Program-made: the position numbers and the translations under genes
Shown: in pieces, positions 45,251 through 54,082 of the stretch
Numbering within the stretch: the first letter of the stretch is position 1
Layout of the letters: the number at the start of each line of letters is the position of its first letter
DNA from: Desulfovibrio sp. JC022
GTDB lineage: Bacteria; Desulfobacterota; Desulfovibrionia; Desulfovibrionales; Desulfovibrionaceae
NCBI RefSeq assembly: GCF_010470665.1
Contig: NZ_VOPZ01000001.1
Coordinates: forward strand, 186,001-250,000
Length of the DNA stretch: 64,000 nt
Direction of reading: 5' to 3'
Notes under the pieces: model-generated
Told to the model about the DNA's origin: nothing
Database searches by the model: none
What the model saw: only the letters and a program-made list of their open reading frames with translations

Positions 45251-45665
45251 GTTCTTAACCTCCGGTTAATTGTCTGTGCGCGCTGTATCATGTCTCTGTT
45301 TTCGGGCAATAAACCACAGCACTCAAAGGCAAAGCATGCGCACTGGCTTTCCAGTTTTGCGCAGACCTGCTTGATGCCGGGTCTTGCGGTCCGGGTGCAA
45401 GGTCTGATGCCTTGCGGAGTTCCGGATATTTAGCGGGCAGAAATGTGATTTCTTTCGGACTGGGCAGGGCTTTAGAACCTGCTGCTCCAGTGTAAATGGT
45501 TTTACGGCGACTTGTGGGGAAACAGCGGATGCTTTTTCCCGATGTTGAGAAAGTATTTACTCAAAAACAGCTGAAAAGTCCAGTGGTGGCGGCTGTATAA
45601 TCTTTCTATAAAGGACGTGCTGTCCGTATAATGTTCAGTAATGATGCGGTTTTTCTGATATGTGG
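45251..45665. other. Intergenic region upstream of gltA
   Basis: 415 bases between gltA and the sigma-54 regulator gene, both on the minus strand. It should hold the gltA promoter. No convincing gene, hairpin terminator or known regulatory motif is visible. A loosely repeated segment (GGCATCA/CCGCAAG) around 45375-45415 has no clear meaning. Confidence 0.4.
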
Positions 45666-47039
45666 TTACTCATCCAACCGATACTGAACCGAATATTTGC
45701 GCATGCGGTTATGAATGGTTCCCCGGCTGACCCCGAGGACTTTTGCCGCTTTACTTTTATTGCCTCCGGCCTGTTTGAGAGCATTAATGAGAGCCTGTTT
45801 TTCATCCGGCTCTATAGTAGGAAGTATTGGCTCCGGGCAGGGAGTTATATTGCCGGATTCCATTATCTGAGGTGGCAGGTGTTCGGGCATGATCGGGCCG
45901 TTGTCTTTAACCACTGCGGCGTATTCCAGTGCGCTTTTTAGCTCCCGCACGTTTCCGGGCCATTCATAGCTCATCATTTTACGCATGGTTTCCGGGGCCG
46001 GGCCTTCTCCTTCATGGATATGATCGTTCAGGTGGATAAAGTGATCAACAAGTAGAGGCAGATCTTCCTTGCGTTCTCGCAAAGGCGGCAGGTGAACCGG
46101 AATTACATTGATGCGGAAGAAGAAATCTTCGCGAAATTGTTTGTCTTGCACCAGTTGGCGCAGGTCCTGATTGGTGGCGGTAATCAGTCTTGCATCCATG
46201 GACAGGTTGATATTCTCACCCACCCGTTCAAAGGAACGGGTTTCCAGTACCCGCAGAAGTTTAACCTGAATGGGCAACGGCACATCGCCGATTTCATCAA
46301 GAAAAATGGAACCGCCCGCAGCTTCTTCGAAGCGGCCCTGTCGATGGCGGTAGGCCCCTGTGAAGGCCCCCTTTATGTGCCCGAAAAGTTCACTTTCCAG
46401 CAGGGATTCATTGAGCGCGGCGCAATTGAGCTGCACAAACGGCTTATCATTGCGCAGACTCATTTTATGAATGGCCTGTGCAGCCAGTTCTTTACCCGTT
46501 CCGGATTCTCCGTAAATGATGACCGGTGCATCTGAGCGGGCGGCTTTGCGCAGCAGGGTATAGACCTTCTGCATGGCCGGGGAATTACCCACAAATCCAC
46601 AAAATCCGTTTTCTTCATGTTGCAGCTTCCGGGAAAGTTCGCGGATCTTGAGTTCCTTGCGGTCCAACTCACTGATATCAGTGACAGTCTCTACTGCGCC
46701 AAGGATGTTGCCTTCTTCGTCCTTTAGCAGGGAAGCGTTTTTCAGCACATGCAGGTAATTTCCGCTTTTACTGATGATGTGACAGTTCTTGCGGCTTTCT
46801 TTTTTCTTTTCAAACAATCCGCACCAATGTCCGTCGGCCTGTTCTCGTACAATGCGACATGCATCGCAGCCCAGTACAGAGCATGGCTTGTTGAGCAAAT
46901 CATCTTTGGAAAATCCGGTCATGCGAAGCAGAGCATCATTGACCATCATAATTGTTCCGTTTGGGCGGACGATGATCAGTCCGTCATTCATCGTATCGAT
47001 TACTTCCCGCAGATAAAGATTAATGTCCTGTTCGGTCAT
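45666..47039 (-). CDS. Sigma-54-dependent transcriptional activator (PAS-AAA-Fis)
   Basis: A 457-residue enhancer-binding protein. The N-terminal PAS domain (residues ~8-125) contains a Cys cluster ([12 protein letters not shown]...HWCGLF) that could bind a metal or FeS cluster, or sense redox. The central AAA domain has GESGTGKE (Walker A), GAFTGA (sigma-54 contact loop), [11 protein letters not shown] (Walker B) and the R-finger [11 protein letters not shown]. The C-terminal Fis-type helix-turn-helix ends [20 protein letters not shown]. It is divergent from the FeS/cytochrome b operon, whose promoter matches sigma-54, so local control of that operon is the likely role. Confidence 0.94.
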   Translation of the reverse strand: MTEQDINLYLREVIDTMNDGLIIVRPNGTIMMVNDALLRMTGFSKDDLLNKPCSVLGCDACRIVREQADGHWCGLFEKKKESRKNCHIISKSGNYLHVLKNASLLKDEEGNILGAVETVTDISELDRKELKIRELSRKLQHEENGFCGFVGNSPAMQKVYTLLRKAARSDAPVIIYGESGTGKELAAQAIHKMSLRNDKPFVQLNCAALNESLLESELFGHIKGAFTGAYRHRQGRFEEAAGGSIFLDEIGDVPLPIQVKLLRVLETRSFERVGENINLSMDARLITATNQDLRQLVQDKQFREDFFFRINVIPVHLPPLRERKEDLPLLVDHFIHLNDHIHEGEGPAPETMRKMMSYEWPGNVRELKSALEYAAVVKDNGPIMPEHLPPQIMESGNITPCPEPILPTIEPDEKQALINALKQAGGNKSKAAKVLGVSRGTIHNRMRKYSVQYRLDE

Positions 47040-47051
47040 GAATTTGCTCAG

Positions 47052-47119
47052 TGTCTAAAAAGTGTTCAATTTTTCCGGTTTATGTTTAAATTTGTACATG
47101 TGTTTAGACATATGTTCAA
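47052..47119 (+). promoter_or_regulatory. Putative upstream activator sites
   Basis: An inverted pair TGTCTAAA (47052) and TTTAGACA (47103), each followed 3-4 bases later by TGTTCAA. They lie 110-170 bases before the sigma-54 promoter, where an enhancer-binding protein would bind. Confidence 0.5.
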
Positions 47120-47216
47120 GTAGAGACTGTCTGTAGAGGGAAAAACAGAGCAGAATTCAATGGGAGATTAGCCATGGATTCAGTAAATGTGGTAATTAAT
47201 AAAAGGATAGTAAAAA

Positions 47217-47233
47217 TAGGTACGGATTCTGCT
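47217..47233 (+). promoter_or_regulatory. Sigma-54 (-24/-12) promoter
   Basis: TAGGTACGGATTCTGCTTT has GG at 47219-47220 and GC at 47231-47232, with the required 10-base gap. It is close to the TGGCAC-N5-TTGC consensus and sits 63 bases before the FeS protein start. Confidence 0.75.
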
Positions 47234-47295
47234 TTGCCTTAGGCAACCTGTTTCATGATGAAGCTGAAAATATGGCAGTTCATAAAGGAATTAAT

Positions 47296-48282
47296 ATGAC
47301 AGACAAGAAGAATGGAATTTCCCGAAGGAATTTTTTAAAGGGGCTGGGTGTGGCAAGCGGTGCCATGCTCCTGCCTGCCCGTGAGGTTGCAGCGGCAGCA
47401 GGCAAGAGTGATGAAGAACTTTGTACCCTGCTGGATCTTTCCAAGTGCATCGCATGCGGCGAGTGCGTCTCAGCCTGCCGCGAAGTAAACGAACCCAAGT
47501 TTCCCAAGCCCAAGAAGCCTTACCCTGAAATGTATCCCACTTCACGGGTCAAGGTCGAAGACTGGTCGGACCGGCAGGAAGTAGATGACCGCCTCACTCC
47601 CTACAACTGGCTTTACATCCAGAGTACGGAGGTGGAATATCAGGGCGAGACCCACGAAGTTAATATCCCACGCCGTTGCCTGCATTGCCGCAATGCTCCT
47701 TGCGCCAACCTCTGCCCGTGGGGTGCGGCCGGAAAACAGAAAAACGGTATTGTGCGCATTAATGATGATGTCTGTCTTGGCGGGGCCAAGTGCCGTACGG
47801 TCTGCCCGTGGCATATTCCCCAGCGTCAGACCGGGGTGGGGCTGTATCTGCGGCTCATGCCCAATTTGGCCGGGAATGGAGTCATGTACAAATGTGATCG
47901 CTGTTACAACCGCATTGACGAAGGTAAGCTCCCGGCCTGCATCGAAGCCTGCCCGGAGAATGTGCAGACTATTGGTCCGCGCAGTGAGATTCTCAAGAAG
48001 GCTCATGAATTGGCGGAAAAGAACAATTGGTTCATCTACGGTGAGGAAGAAAACGGTGGAACCAACACTGTCTATCTTTCCCCGGTTCCTTTCGAATTGC
48101 TCAACAAAGCAGTGGAAAAGGGACCCGGTAAGCCCGGACTTTCTCCGGTGGAGGATTCTATGGCCGATGAAGAAAAGCTGGCTTATGCAGTCGGCATCGC
48201 TCCTTTTGCCGGGATCGCAGCCGGAGTCATCAAGGCCGGAAAGTTCCTTGCATCCGCAGCAGGAGGAAAGGACAATGACTAG
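47296..48282 (+). CDS. Tat-exported 4Fe-4S ferredoxin-type electron transfer subunit
   Basis: A 328-residue protein with a twin-arginine signal (SRRNFLKGLG, residues 9-18) followed by a hydrophobic stretch, so it is exported folded. Four cysteine clusters are typical of the DMSO-reductase/formate-dehydrogenase beta-subunit ferredoxin fold: CIACGECVSAC, CLHCRNAPCANLCPWG, CLGGAKCRTVCPW, and CDRCYNRIDEGKLPACIEACPEN. It would pass electrons to the membrane subunit encoded next. No catalytic molybdenum subunit is encoded alongside. An upstream ATG (47272) exists, but 47296 has AAGGA at proper spacing and begins the signal. It is preceded by a sigma-54 promoter and overlaps the next gene by 8 bases. 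Confidence 0.87.
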   Translation: MTDKKNGISRRNFLKGLGVASGAMLLPAREVAAAAGKSDEELCTLLDLSKCIACGECVSACREVNEPKFPKPKKPYPEMYPTSRVKVEDWSDRQEVDDRLTPYNWLYIQSTEVEYQGETHEVNIPRRCLHCRNAPCANLCPWGAAGKQKNGIVRINDDVCLGGAKCRTVCPWHIPQRQTGVGLYLRLMPNLAGNGVMYKCDRCYNRIDEGKLPACIEACPENVQTIGPRSEILKKAHELAEKNNWFIYGEEENGGTNTVYLSPVPFELLNKAVEKGPGKPGLSPVEDSMADEEKLAYAVGIAPFAGIAAGVIKAGKFLASAAGGKDND

Positions 48283-48739
48283 CCCCCTGTTTGCGCGTCT
48301 TTTCAAGTGGACTATTTTCATAATGGCCCTGACCGGAGCGGCCCAGATGCCCATTTTCAAGCGTTATTACATCGCGGATATCCCGGGGCTGGGCTGGCTG
48401 GCGGATTTCTACCTGACCAATAAGATTCATTACATTTTCGGGGCCGTGCTCATGTTCATGGCTCTGTACCTGCTGATTATGTTCATTCTGGCCGGGAAGA
48501 AGTATTTCAGGCTATCTTCTTCCGGTCTGCTGCGTGTTGTTCTTTATGGGGCAGTGATCGGCACCGGAGCTTTGCGGGTGATCAAAAATCTGCATTCGGT
48601 AACCTTTGATCCTTTTACGGTCATGCTTATCGACTGGACCCATCTGGGATTTGCAATGCTGTTGGGCGTGGCTGCCATGTATGCTTTTTTTCGGGGGCGC
48701 AAGCCTTATCTGGAAAAGGGAGTGGGGATGCGATTGTAA
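48275..48739 (+). CDS. Cytochrome b-like membrane subunit
   Basis: A 154-residue protein with four predicted membrane helices, starting at the ATG inside the last codons of the FeS gene (AGGAGG 9 bases upstream). Histidines within or near helices (NKIHYIFGAVLMF, IKNLHSVTF, DWTHLGFAML) could bind haem b, as in formate-dehydrogenase gamma-type or DUF4405-like subunits. With the FeS subunit it would form a membrane quinone-linked electron conduit. The exact family is uncertain. A terminator follows. Confidence 0.75.
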   Translation: MTSPLFARLFKWTIFIMALTGAAQMPIFKRYYIADIPGLGWLADFYLTNKIHYIFGAVLMFMALYLLIMFILAGKKYFRLSSSGLLRVVLYGAVIGTGALRVIKNLHSVTFDPFTVMLIDWTHLGFAMLLGVAAMYAFFRGRKPYLEKGVGMRL

Positions 48740-48776
48740 AAGAGGAAAGTTTCCGGTTGAAGAATAAATATGAAGA

Positions 48777-48807
48777 ACCCCGGCAGGATTGTGTGTCCTG
48801 CCGGGGT
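48777..48807. terminator. Terminator after the FeS/cytochrome b operon
   Basis: A perfect 12-bp stem ACCCCGGCAGGA/TCCTGCCGGGGT with a seven-base loop, followed by CTATTTTGATT. It also lies at the end of the convergent kinase-like gene. Confidence 0.88.
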
Positions 48808-48838
48808 CTATTTTGATTAAACAATGATTTAAATTTAG

Positions 48839-49537
48839 TTATCTGTTGCGCATCTTGTTTCGCATGGCTGCGAGATACAGAGCATATTTTCTTGCTTCTG
48901 CCTTGGTTCTGACTCCCAGATCGCTTAAAGCGTCAGGGTTGTCCCAGCAAAGATTTACCGGAAAGTAACCGTTGGATTTAAGGTAGTCGGAAATAAGTTC
49001 ATGATAAGCGGGTGGTACATAGCCATCATATACAAAACTATCAGCATTGGAGATGCTGAGTATTGTATCCAGATAATCTTGCCACCATTGGCTGGAAAAG
49101 AGTGCTCGGACTGTCACATCTATCTTAGATGGATTTAAACCTTGCGCTATGAATTTCTGAAATTCCGGGTCGCAGGGTTGTTTTTCAGTGCCAATATCCA
49201 AGATAAGCCTGTCGCCTGAAATAATTTTGTGTTCATGGAACAAGGCATTGCGAATAGTGGTTTTGCCCGCTCCCGGATTCTGCATAAGCATAAATGCATA
49301 CGGCTTTTTTTTCTTGATATGATAGACATGACGAGGAATTGGGTCGCCTATTTGCGGTGTACTTTCACCTAAATATTTGTAGGCATAGCGTGATAGAATT
49401 CTATTGATTGTTCTTTGGGTCGGGAAGAGTCGTGTATCAATGCTTCGTTTTACCTTTACCCACTCAGAATCGTCACCCGAAGCAATCCCTATTTCTAGTA
49501 CAAGCGTTCCTTTAGAAGAAAGTAGTTCTGCAAGCAT
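48839..49537 (-). CDS. C-terminal part of a split methyltransferase/P-loop kinase gene
   Basis: The open frame continues upstream to about 49610. It begins with KWDVILCSSALHYADDQENL, the second half of a class I methyltransferase, then LLSSKGTLVLEIGIA. After a linker comes a P-loop domain with QNPGAGKTTIRNALF (Walker A near residue 85 of this piece), which resembles small-molecule or zeta-toxin-like kinases. A WWQDYLDTILSI helix and a putative lid region follow. The ATG at 49537 lies inside the methyltransferase domain and is unlikely to be a true start. The whole product would be about 345 residues. It is more AT-rich than most neighbours. Confidence 0.6.
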   Translation of the reverse strand: MLAELLSSKGTLVLEIGIASGDDSEWVKVKRSIDTRLFPTQRTINRILSRYAYKYLGESTPQIGDPIPRHVYHIKKKKPYAFMLMQNPGAGKTTIRNALFHEHKIISGDRLILDIGTEKQPCDPEFQKFIAQGLNPSKIDVTVRALFSSQWWQDYLDTILSISNADSFVYDGYVPPAYHELISDYLKSNGYFPVNLCWDNPDALSDLGVRTKAEARKYALYLAAMRNKMRNR

Positions 49538-49590
49538 ATGTATTAAATTTTCTTGATCGTCTGCATAATGCAGTGCAGAGGAGCAAAGTA

Positions 49591-49869
49591 TTACATCCCA
49601 TTTTTTTCTAGTGAGAGGTCATTCCAGCTTTGTACTGAAAAATCACAACCGGGAAAGTTTCTCTTCGCGCTGTTGATAGCCTGCTCATTAATATCAATAC
49701 CGAGAACTTTCCTTGCTCCGTCAAACAAAGCGTAACCGCAAAAGAAACCTTCATTGCAGCCTACATCAAGAAATGTTCTAGCTGTAAGAGGAGGGATTTT
49801 TAATTGTGCAAGCTTGCTGAGTGAATCTGAAGCTCCCGGTTGGTAGGGAAATGTCTGATAACCCGTCAT
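49591..49869 (-). CDS. N-terminal part of the split methyltransferase/kinase gene
   Basis: Starts at the ATG 49869 with GGAG 8 bases upstream. It contains the SAM-binding motif I FLDVGCNEGFFCGYAL (residues 33-48) and motif II GIDINEQA. The frame ends early with a stop at 49591, directly after a run of seven A (plus-strand T7 at 49601-49607). Shifting by -1 in that run continues smoothly as KKWDVILCSSALHYAD, the expected motif IV region, into the downstream frame. The gene is therefore interrupted by a homopolymer indel, or is read through by slippage. Confidence 0.62.
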   Translation of the reverse strand: MTGYQTFPYQPGASDSLSKLAQLKIPPLTARTFLDVGCNEGFFCGYALFDGARKVLGIDINEQAINSAKRNFPGCDFSVQSWNDLSLEKNGM

Positions 49870-50194
49870 TTTTTCTCCAAAAATAATTCTTAAACATCAG
49901 GTAGAGATATTGATATCAAAAGTATATTTATATTAAGAAAGATAATGATGGCGTGATTATCACAAAAATATGTAGCTATCTAGTGTTAATTGTATAGGTA
50001 GAGCGCGTAAGTATGCTTTTAAGGCGTGCGGTGGTATAATATAACCGCACACATCGCGGCAATGTTATCCGGCTGAGAAGAAGTTCCCTGATGATAAATT
50101 GAGTTGAATGAAAAAGAAACGGGCCGCGCATCTGCGCGGCCCTATAAGAGTTGTCTAACAGACTGTCTCGTTTTATGGGCCTGAAAGAAATAAC
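49870..50194. other. Intergenic region, AT-rich
   Basis: It holds the promoter area of the split methyltransferase gene (many AT tracts around 49900-50040) and the terminator of the amidohydrolase gene. No gene or known RNA is recognised. Confidence 0.45.
50121..50142 (-). terminator. Terminator of the amidohydrolase gene
   Basis: GGGCCGCGC-AGAT-GCGCGGCCC on the minus strand, followed by GTTTCTTTTTC. Confidence 0.85.
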
Positions 50195-51304
50195 CTACGC
50201 AGGCCTCGCAGCAATTTTATCGCGCACCCGTTTCGGGAGTACCGAGATGAAGTTTTCTTTCCCAACTTTTCGGGCGTCCTGTTCAGGCAGTTCATCAAGC
50301 AGGGTGTAGTATTTTCTGATATTGAAACCGTAGTTCTCGTATTTACCCACGGCGTCAGAGCCGATCATGAACCGATCCGGAAAGGCTTTGATCAGTTTCA
50401 ACCAACAATCTTTCACATCATATTGTGGCTTACCGGAGGTGATATTCTCCTCATAGACGAGCCATGAAATATCTATCCAGAGGTTATCGTAGCGGACCAT
50501 CATTTCCCCGAGCAGGTCGGTATATTTTACGGGGTCAACGTTCAGGTAACGACTCAGCCCGGCATGAGCCCAGACGATGCGGGTGTCAGGATGTTTAGCC
50601 AGTGCATCTTCCACTTCATAAATATAAAGTGGGTTGTCCAGTTTGACCCTTGAGGTGCAGTTGTTGTGCAGTGATACGGGCAGGTCTTTTTCCGCAGCCA
50701 GATCGTAAACAGGGTCTAAGGCGACATGGTTGGCCCGTGCTGTCTCGCCGTAAGTCAGGTTCGTAAGGTCATCGCGATGACCGAAAATTTCACCGATTCC
50801 TTCCCAGAGGTCTCCGTACTCATCAATCATGCGCTTGATGTGGTCTACTGCGTATTTATCCGTGGGGTTGAAGGCGCAGATGTAAGGGTGGAAGCGGTAG
50901 CGTTCATTTTCAGGTAATTTCAGAACAGCGCGGGCTACAAGGAAATCCGTGGCTGAATACCAATAGGCTCGGGAATTGTCTTCCATGTAATACTTCGGGG
51001 CTACAGGTTCATCTTTATCCCATTTCTTGACCAGCGGCATACCGGAAAACATTATGTGTTCCACGCCGTTAACGTTCATAGCCTTAATTAATTCAGCGGT
51101 TCCTTTGGTTTGTTGCAGGAAGTCCACATAATGGAAATGGGCATCTGCCACTGTGTATTTGGGAGGCCCGGACATAAACCATCCGGCTTTTTGGGAAACT
51201 TTTGGTTTCTTCTGTTTAGTGCAGCCGCTTAAGGTAAAGATTCCCTGTGCGGAAACAGCTACAGCCCCGGCGGAAGTCAGTTTGAGGAATTTTCTACGAT
51301 CCAT
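50195..51304 (-). CDS. Exported amidohydrolase-family TIM-barrel protein
   Basis: A 369-residue protein. The N-terminus combines a twin-arginine motif (DRRKFLKLT) with a lipobox (LSGC, Cys28), suggesting a Tat-exported lipoprotein. The body is an amidohydrolase_2-type metal-dependent barrel: DAHFHY near residue 54 (metal ligands), GEIFGHRDD, the SLHNN strand near 208, WAHAGLSRY near 245 and the catalytic-type GSDAVGKYEN near 318. Substrate unknown; related enzymes include decarboxylases and lactonases. It is preceded by AGGAGG. The adjacent tautomerase gene lies downstream in orientation terms only if read from the other operon end, so a joint pathway is speculative. Confidence 0.78.
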   Translation of the reverse strand: MDRRKFLKLTSAGAVAVSAQGIFTLSGCTKQKKPKVSQKAGWFMSGPPKYTVADAHFHYVDFLQQTKGTAELIKAMNVNGVEHIMFSGMPLVKKWDKDEPVAPKYYMEDNSRAYWYSATDFLVARAVLKLPENERYRFHPYICAFNPTDKYAVDHIKRMIDEYGDLWEGIGEIFGHRDDLTNLTYGETARANHVALDPVYDLAAEKDLPVSLHNNCTSRVKLDNPLYIYEVEDALAKHPDTRIVWAHAGLSRYLNVDPVKYTDLLGEMMVRYDNLWIDISWLVYEENITSGKPQYDVKDCWLKLIKAFPDRFMIGSDAVGKYENYGFNIRKYYTLLDELPEQDARKVGKENFISVLPKRVRDKIAARPA

Positions 51305-51355
51305 ATAATTTGCCTCCTGTTTGGAATCTTAAATTCGTATATACATGAAGAAAAT

Positions 51356-51391
51356 AAAAAACGCCCAATCTCTGAAGACGGGGCGTTTTTT
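51356..51391 (-). terminator. Terminator of the tautomerase gene
   Basis: AAAAAACGCCC...GGGCGTTTTTT with a long loop and T run on the minus strand, directly after the tautomerase stop. Confidence 0.75.
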
Positions 51392-51392
51392 G

Positions 51393-51593
51393 CTAGCTCT
51401 TATCCGGGTACTTATCCGAACAAAGCTCCCCGCCTGCTCCCCAGTTTTCCTTTTTCACCTCATCGAGAACAACATAGATTGATTCCACACTGCATCCGGT
51501 GATTCTGGCCATTTCTTTTGAGAAGACTTCAACAAGTTCTCTTTTCTGCTCAATAGTTCGACCTTCAAACATTTCAACTTTTATTATGGGCAT
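51393..51593 (-). CDS. 4-oxalocrotonate tautomerase family protein
   Basis: A 66-residue protein with the catalytic N-terminal proline right after the initiator Met (MPIIKVEMFEGRT) and the family EQKRELVEVFSKEMARITG helix. It also has VYVVLDEV-type strand (IYVVLDEVKKENWG) and the usual C-terminal extension. These small hexameric enzymes interconvert enol and keto forms. The natural substrate cannot be predicted. GAAAG precedes the ATG. The upstream hypothetical gene ends 29 bases before it on the same strand. Confidence 0.88.
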   Translation of the reverse strand: MPIIKVEMFEGRTIEQKRELVEVFSKEMARITGCSVESIYVVLDEVKKENWGAGGELCSDKYPDKS

Positions 51594-51622
51594 TTCTTTC
51601 TCAATTTTAATAAAGTTAATAT

Positions 51623-52105
51623 TTATCGAAAACTATCTTTTAACCGGCAAAGCCATCCCCTGCCTGCATCCTTTTCCATCCACTCCACTTCTCCGATACG
51701 CATGTACAGGTGGTCCAGAAAGAAAGGGATGAAACCATTTTTTATCAGCTTGGGGATGTCGGCTGGCATTTCATCAAAATAGAAGCTGAACTCGTGCATG
51801 GCGAAATTTTCGTTCTGCTCGAATTCAGCTGAATTGCGTAATGCGGTGAGTAATCCCTTTCTTGTCATGGGACTGAAATCCAGACGTCCCATACGGTCGA
51901 GGATGTTGTTATCTGTTTCGATACTGTCGGAATCAAAGATGAAGGTCAGCACTAAGTGACTGCCCTCGCCGTCCTCAAATTTTCCGATATTGAGCAGACC
52001 TTCACGAATGAAGCTGCCCTTGCCGAAGCGGTAGCGGAATGGAGCAAAACCAATCACATTTTCGCGGCATTTCTGCCTGATGATGTGTTCTTTGTCCTTA
52101 TTCAT
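51623..52105 (-). CDS. Hypothetical protein
   Basis: A 160-residue soluble protein with no signal peptide or membrane segment. I do not recognise a family. It is acidic, with aromatic-rich strands (FAMHEFSFYFDEMP, GFIPFFLDHLYMRIGEVEW) and a DRMGRLDFSPMTRKGLLTAL helix. The ribosome site GGAGG is good and base composition matches the neighbours, so it is very likely a real gene. It lies 26 bases downstream of the moeA-like fusion gene on the same strand and may be the last member of the molybdenum-cofactor operon, or precede the tautomerase. Confidence 0.6.
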   Translation of the reverse strand: MNKDKEHIIRQKCRENVIGFAPFRYRFGKGSFIREGLLNIGKFEDGEGSHLVLTFIFDSDSIETDNNILDRMGRLDFSPMTRKGLLTALRNSAEFEQNENFAMHEFSFYFDEMPADIPKLIKNGFIPFFLDHLYMRIGEVEWMEKDAGRGWLCRLKDSFR

Positions 52106-52131
52106 AACCCCTCCGGCAAGATTCTAATATT

Positions 52132-54063
52132 TTATCCCAACCCGACTCCCGGCTTCATTTCCTGTCCGCTGAGGTCAGTTTCATAGCCGCCAAGTTTGTT
52201 AATTGCGGTTTTGACTTTATCAGATTTTATGAGTTCTAGCAGGGTTTTTATCCTGCTGTCATCCATGTGTTTCTGGGGGATGACCAGATCGTATCTTTCG
52301 TGGGCCAACGGTATAAAATCGAGGTCCAGTGCCTTGGCAGCAGCAAAGATGCCCAGACCGCAATCCGCGGCCCCGGTGAGCACGTTGGCGGCCACTGCCA
52401 TGTGAGTGAATTCTTCGCGGTCATAACCTAGGATATCCGTTGGTTTCAGTCCTGCTTTTTTCATGTGGTAGTCAAAAAGTATTCTGGTCCCGGCTCCGCG
52501 CTGGCGGTTGATGAAGTTTACTCTCAGACCACCCAAAGATTCAATTCCCTCAATCTCTTTCGGATTTCCCTTGGGAACGATGAACCCTTGATGGCGGATA
52601 GCTAGGTTGATTACCGTCACTTCCATTCCGGGCAGGTATCTTTCAATGAATGGGAAGTTGAAATCATTGGTTTCCGGGTCAAAGAGGTGCGCCCCGGCAA
52701 ATAGGGCCATGTCGTTTTTAAGTGCAGTCAGGCCGCCCATGGACCCGGCATGGGTCGAAACGAGGCGCAGCGGATTGTCACCGCCCATGAGCATATCGGC
52801 CAGCATATCGATGGTGTTGTCATGGCTGCCCACATGCATGAGGACCTTGTCCAGCTCTGCTCGGCTGGAGAAAAGTTCCACGTCCACGCTGGTGTTCAGT
52901 TCCACTCCTTCACTTTCCGCTGGCACACGGGTGAATCCTTGCGCTTTGGTCAGGGTCGTGATCATGCCAGCCCCGCGTGAAAGGGGCACACCGATGTATT
53001 CACCGCCAACTTGGCCTACTGCTAGGCGGACAATTTCTTCCTGTCCGGGTTTGGATGGGGTGCGCCGGGCAAGGCGGACCTGCACTTTGTCTCGTTGCGA
53101 TTCATGTTTTCCGGCCAGCCATGAAATTATCGGGGTCAGCACATCTTCAAAGCAGACCACCGCGCTGACCGGATAACCCGGTGCGCCCACCAGCAGCTTG
53201 TTTTGAGCCGTACCCAGCACTGTGGGTTTGCCGGGCATGACCGCGATACCGTGGACCAGCAGCTGTCCCAGTTTTTCAAAAACAATGCGTGTGAAATCCT
53301 TACTGCCAGCCGAGGACCCGGCGCCGACCACCACTATGTGCGATGTCTTAAGTGCTTCTTCGACTGCGGCAGTGAGTTTTTCCTCGCGGTCTTTAACCGG
53401 ATCAGTATAAGTGAATTCCACATCCAGTCCGGCGGCTAAGGATTTGAAAACCTGAGAGTTGGACTCGATAACCTCACCCGGTCTGGGGGTGGGACGGTCC
53501 GCAAAGGGTAAAACCTCGTCCCCGGTGGGAATGAAGGTCATGCGGATTTTTTCGTAAACTTTGAGTTCGTAAATCCCGGCGGAGAGCAGCGCACCCATGT
53601 CGAAAGCAGAAATGGTATGTTTGCGCGGAAGCAGCATTTCAGTGGCAACAATATCTTCACCGATGCGGCGCACATGCTGCCACGGGAAGGCCGGAGCTTC
53701 GATGTAAATGTTGTCGCCTTCATCCACCACATGTTCAATCATGATGATGGCATCCATTCCGTCCGGCAGGGGATTTCCGGTATTGACTGCAATGCAGCCT
53801 TCGTCTTTTTTCAGCAGCAGCGGCTGGCCTTCACGAGCGGTGAAAGTTGTGTCGCTTTTTACGGCATAACCGTCCATGGCTGCGGAATGATAAGTGGGGG
53901 ATGAGCAGCGTGCGATAACAGCTTCGGCGGTCACCCGCCCAAGTGCTTCATGGACCGGGATGGTTTCGGTCTGGACCAGAGTTTCGCGGTCAAGGGCAGC
54001 CATGGCTGTTTTTACGGCTTCGGGAACGGGGATGGTTTTCAGGTAGATATTGCGGTCACTCAC
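52132..54063 (-). CDS. MoeA-type molybdopterin protein fused to a periplasmic-binding-protein-like domain
   Basis: A 643-residue fusion. Residues ~1-410 are MoeA: HEALGRVTAE, the SAAMDGYAV motif near residue 60, FIPTGDEV near 189, VVVGAGSSAG near 248 and HGIAVMPGKPT near 275. Residues ~430-640 are a PBP-like (LysR-substrate-type) domain: STHAGSMGGL, FINRQRGAGTRILFDYHM and AAGCADCGLG-type sequence (VLTGAADCGLGIF). Such fusions, found in anaerobes and archaea, are thought to act in molybdate/tungstate insertion or sensing. The start is GTG 54063 with AAGGAAAG upstream. It follows a second, unfused moeA separated by a dispersed repeat. Confidence 0.88.
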   Translation of the reverse strand: MSDRNIYLKTIPVPEAVKTAMAALDRETLVQTETIPVHEALGRVTAEAVIARCSSPTYHSAAMDGYAVKSDTTFTAREGQPLLLKKDEGCIAVNTGNPLPDGMDAIIMIEHVVDEGDNIYIEAPAFPWQHVRRIGEDIVATEMLLPRKHTISAFDMGALLSAGIYELKVYEKIRMTFIPTGDEVLPFADRPTPRPGEVIESNSQVFKSLAAGLDVEFTYTDPVKDREEKLTAAVEEALKTSHIVVVGAGSSAGSKDFTRIVFEKLGQLLVHGIAVMPGKPTVLGTAQNKLLVGAPGYPVSAVVCFEDVLTPIISWLAGKHESQRDKVQVRLARRTPSKPGQEEIVRLAVGQVGGEYIGVPLSRGAGMITTLTKAQGFTRVPAESEGVELNTSVDVELFSSRAELDKVLMHVGSHDNTIDMLADMLMGGDNPLRLVSTHAGSMGGLTALKNDMALFAGAHLFDPETNDFNFPFIERYLPGMEVTVINLAIRHQGFIVPKGNPKEIEGIESLGGLRVNFINRQRGAGTRILFDYHMKKAGLKPTDILGYDREEFTHMAVAANVLTGAADCGLGIFAAAKALDLDFIPLAHERYDLVIPQKHMDDSRIKTLLELIKSDKVKTAINKLGGYETDLSGQEMKPGVGLG

Positions 54064-54082
54064 GACTTCTTTCCTTATTGAA

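Noticed and set aside
47542-48360. A 272-codon minus-strand frame, and a plus-strand frame from 47585
   Set aside because: Both are shadows of the FeS protein gene. Only the last part of the plus-strand frame, from ATG 48275, is a gene (the cytochrome b-like subunit).
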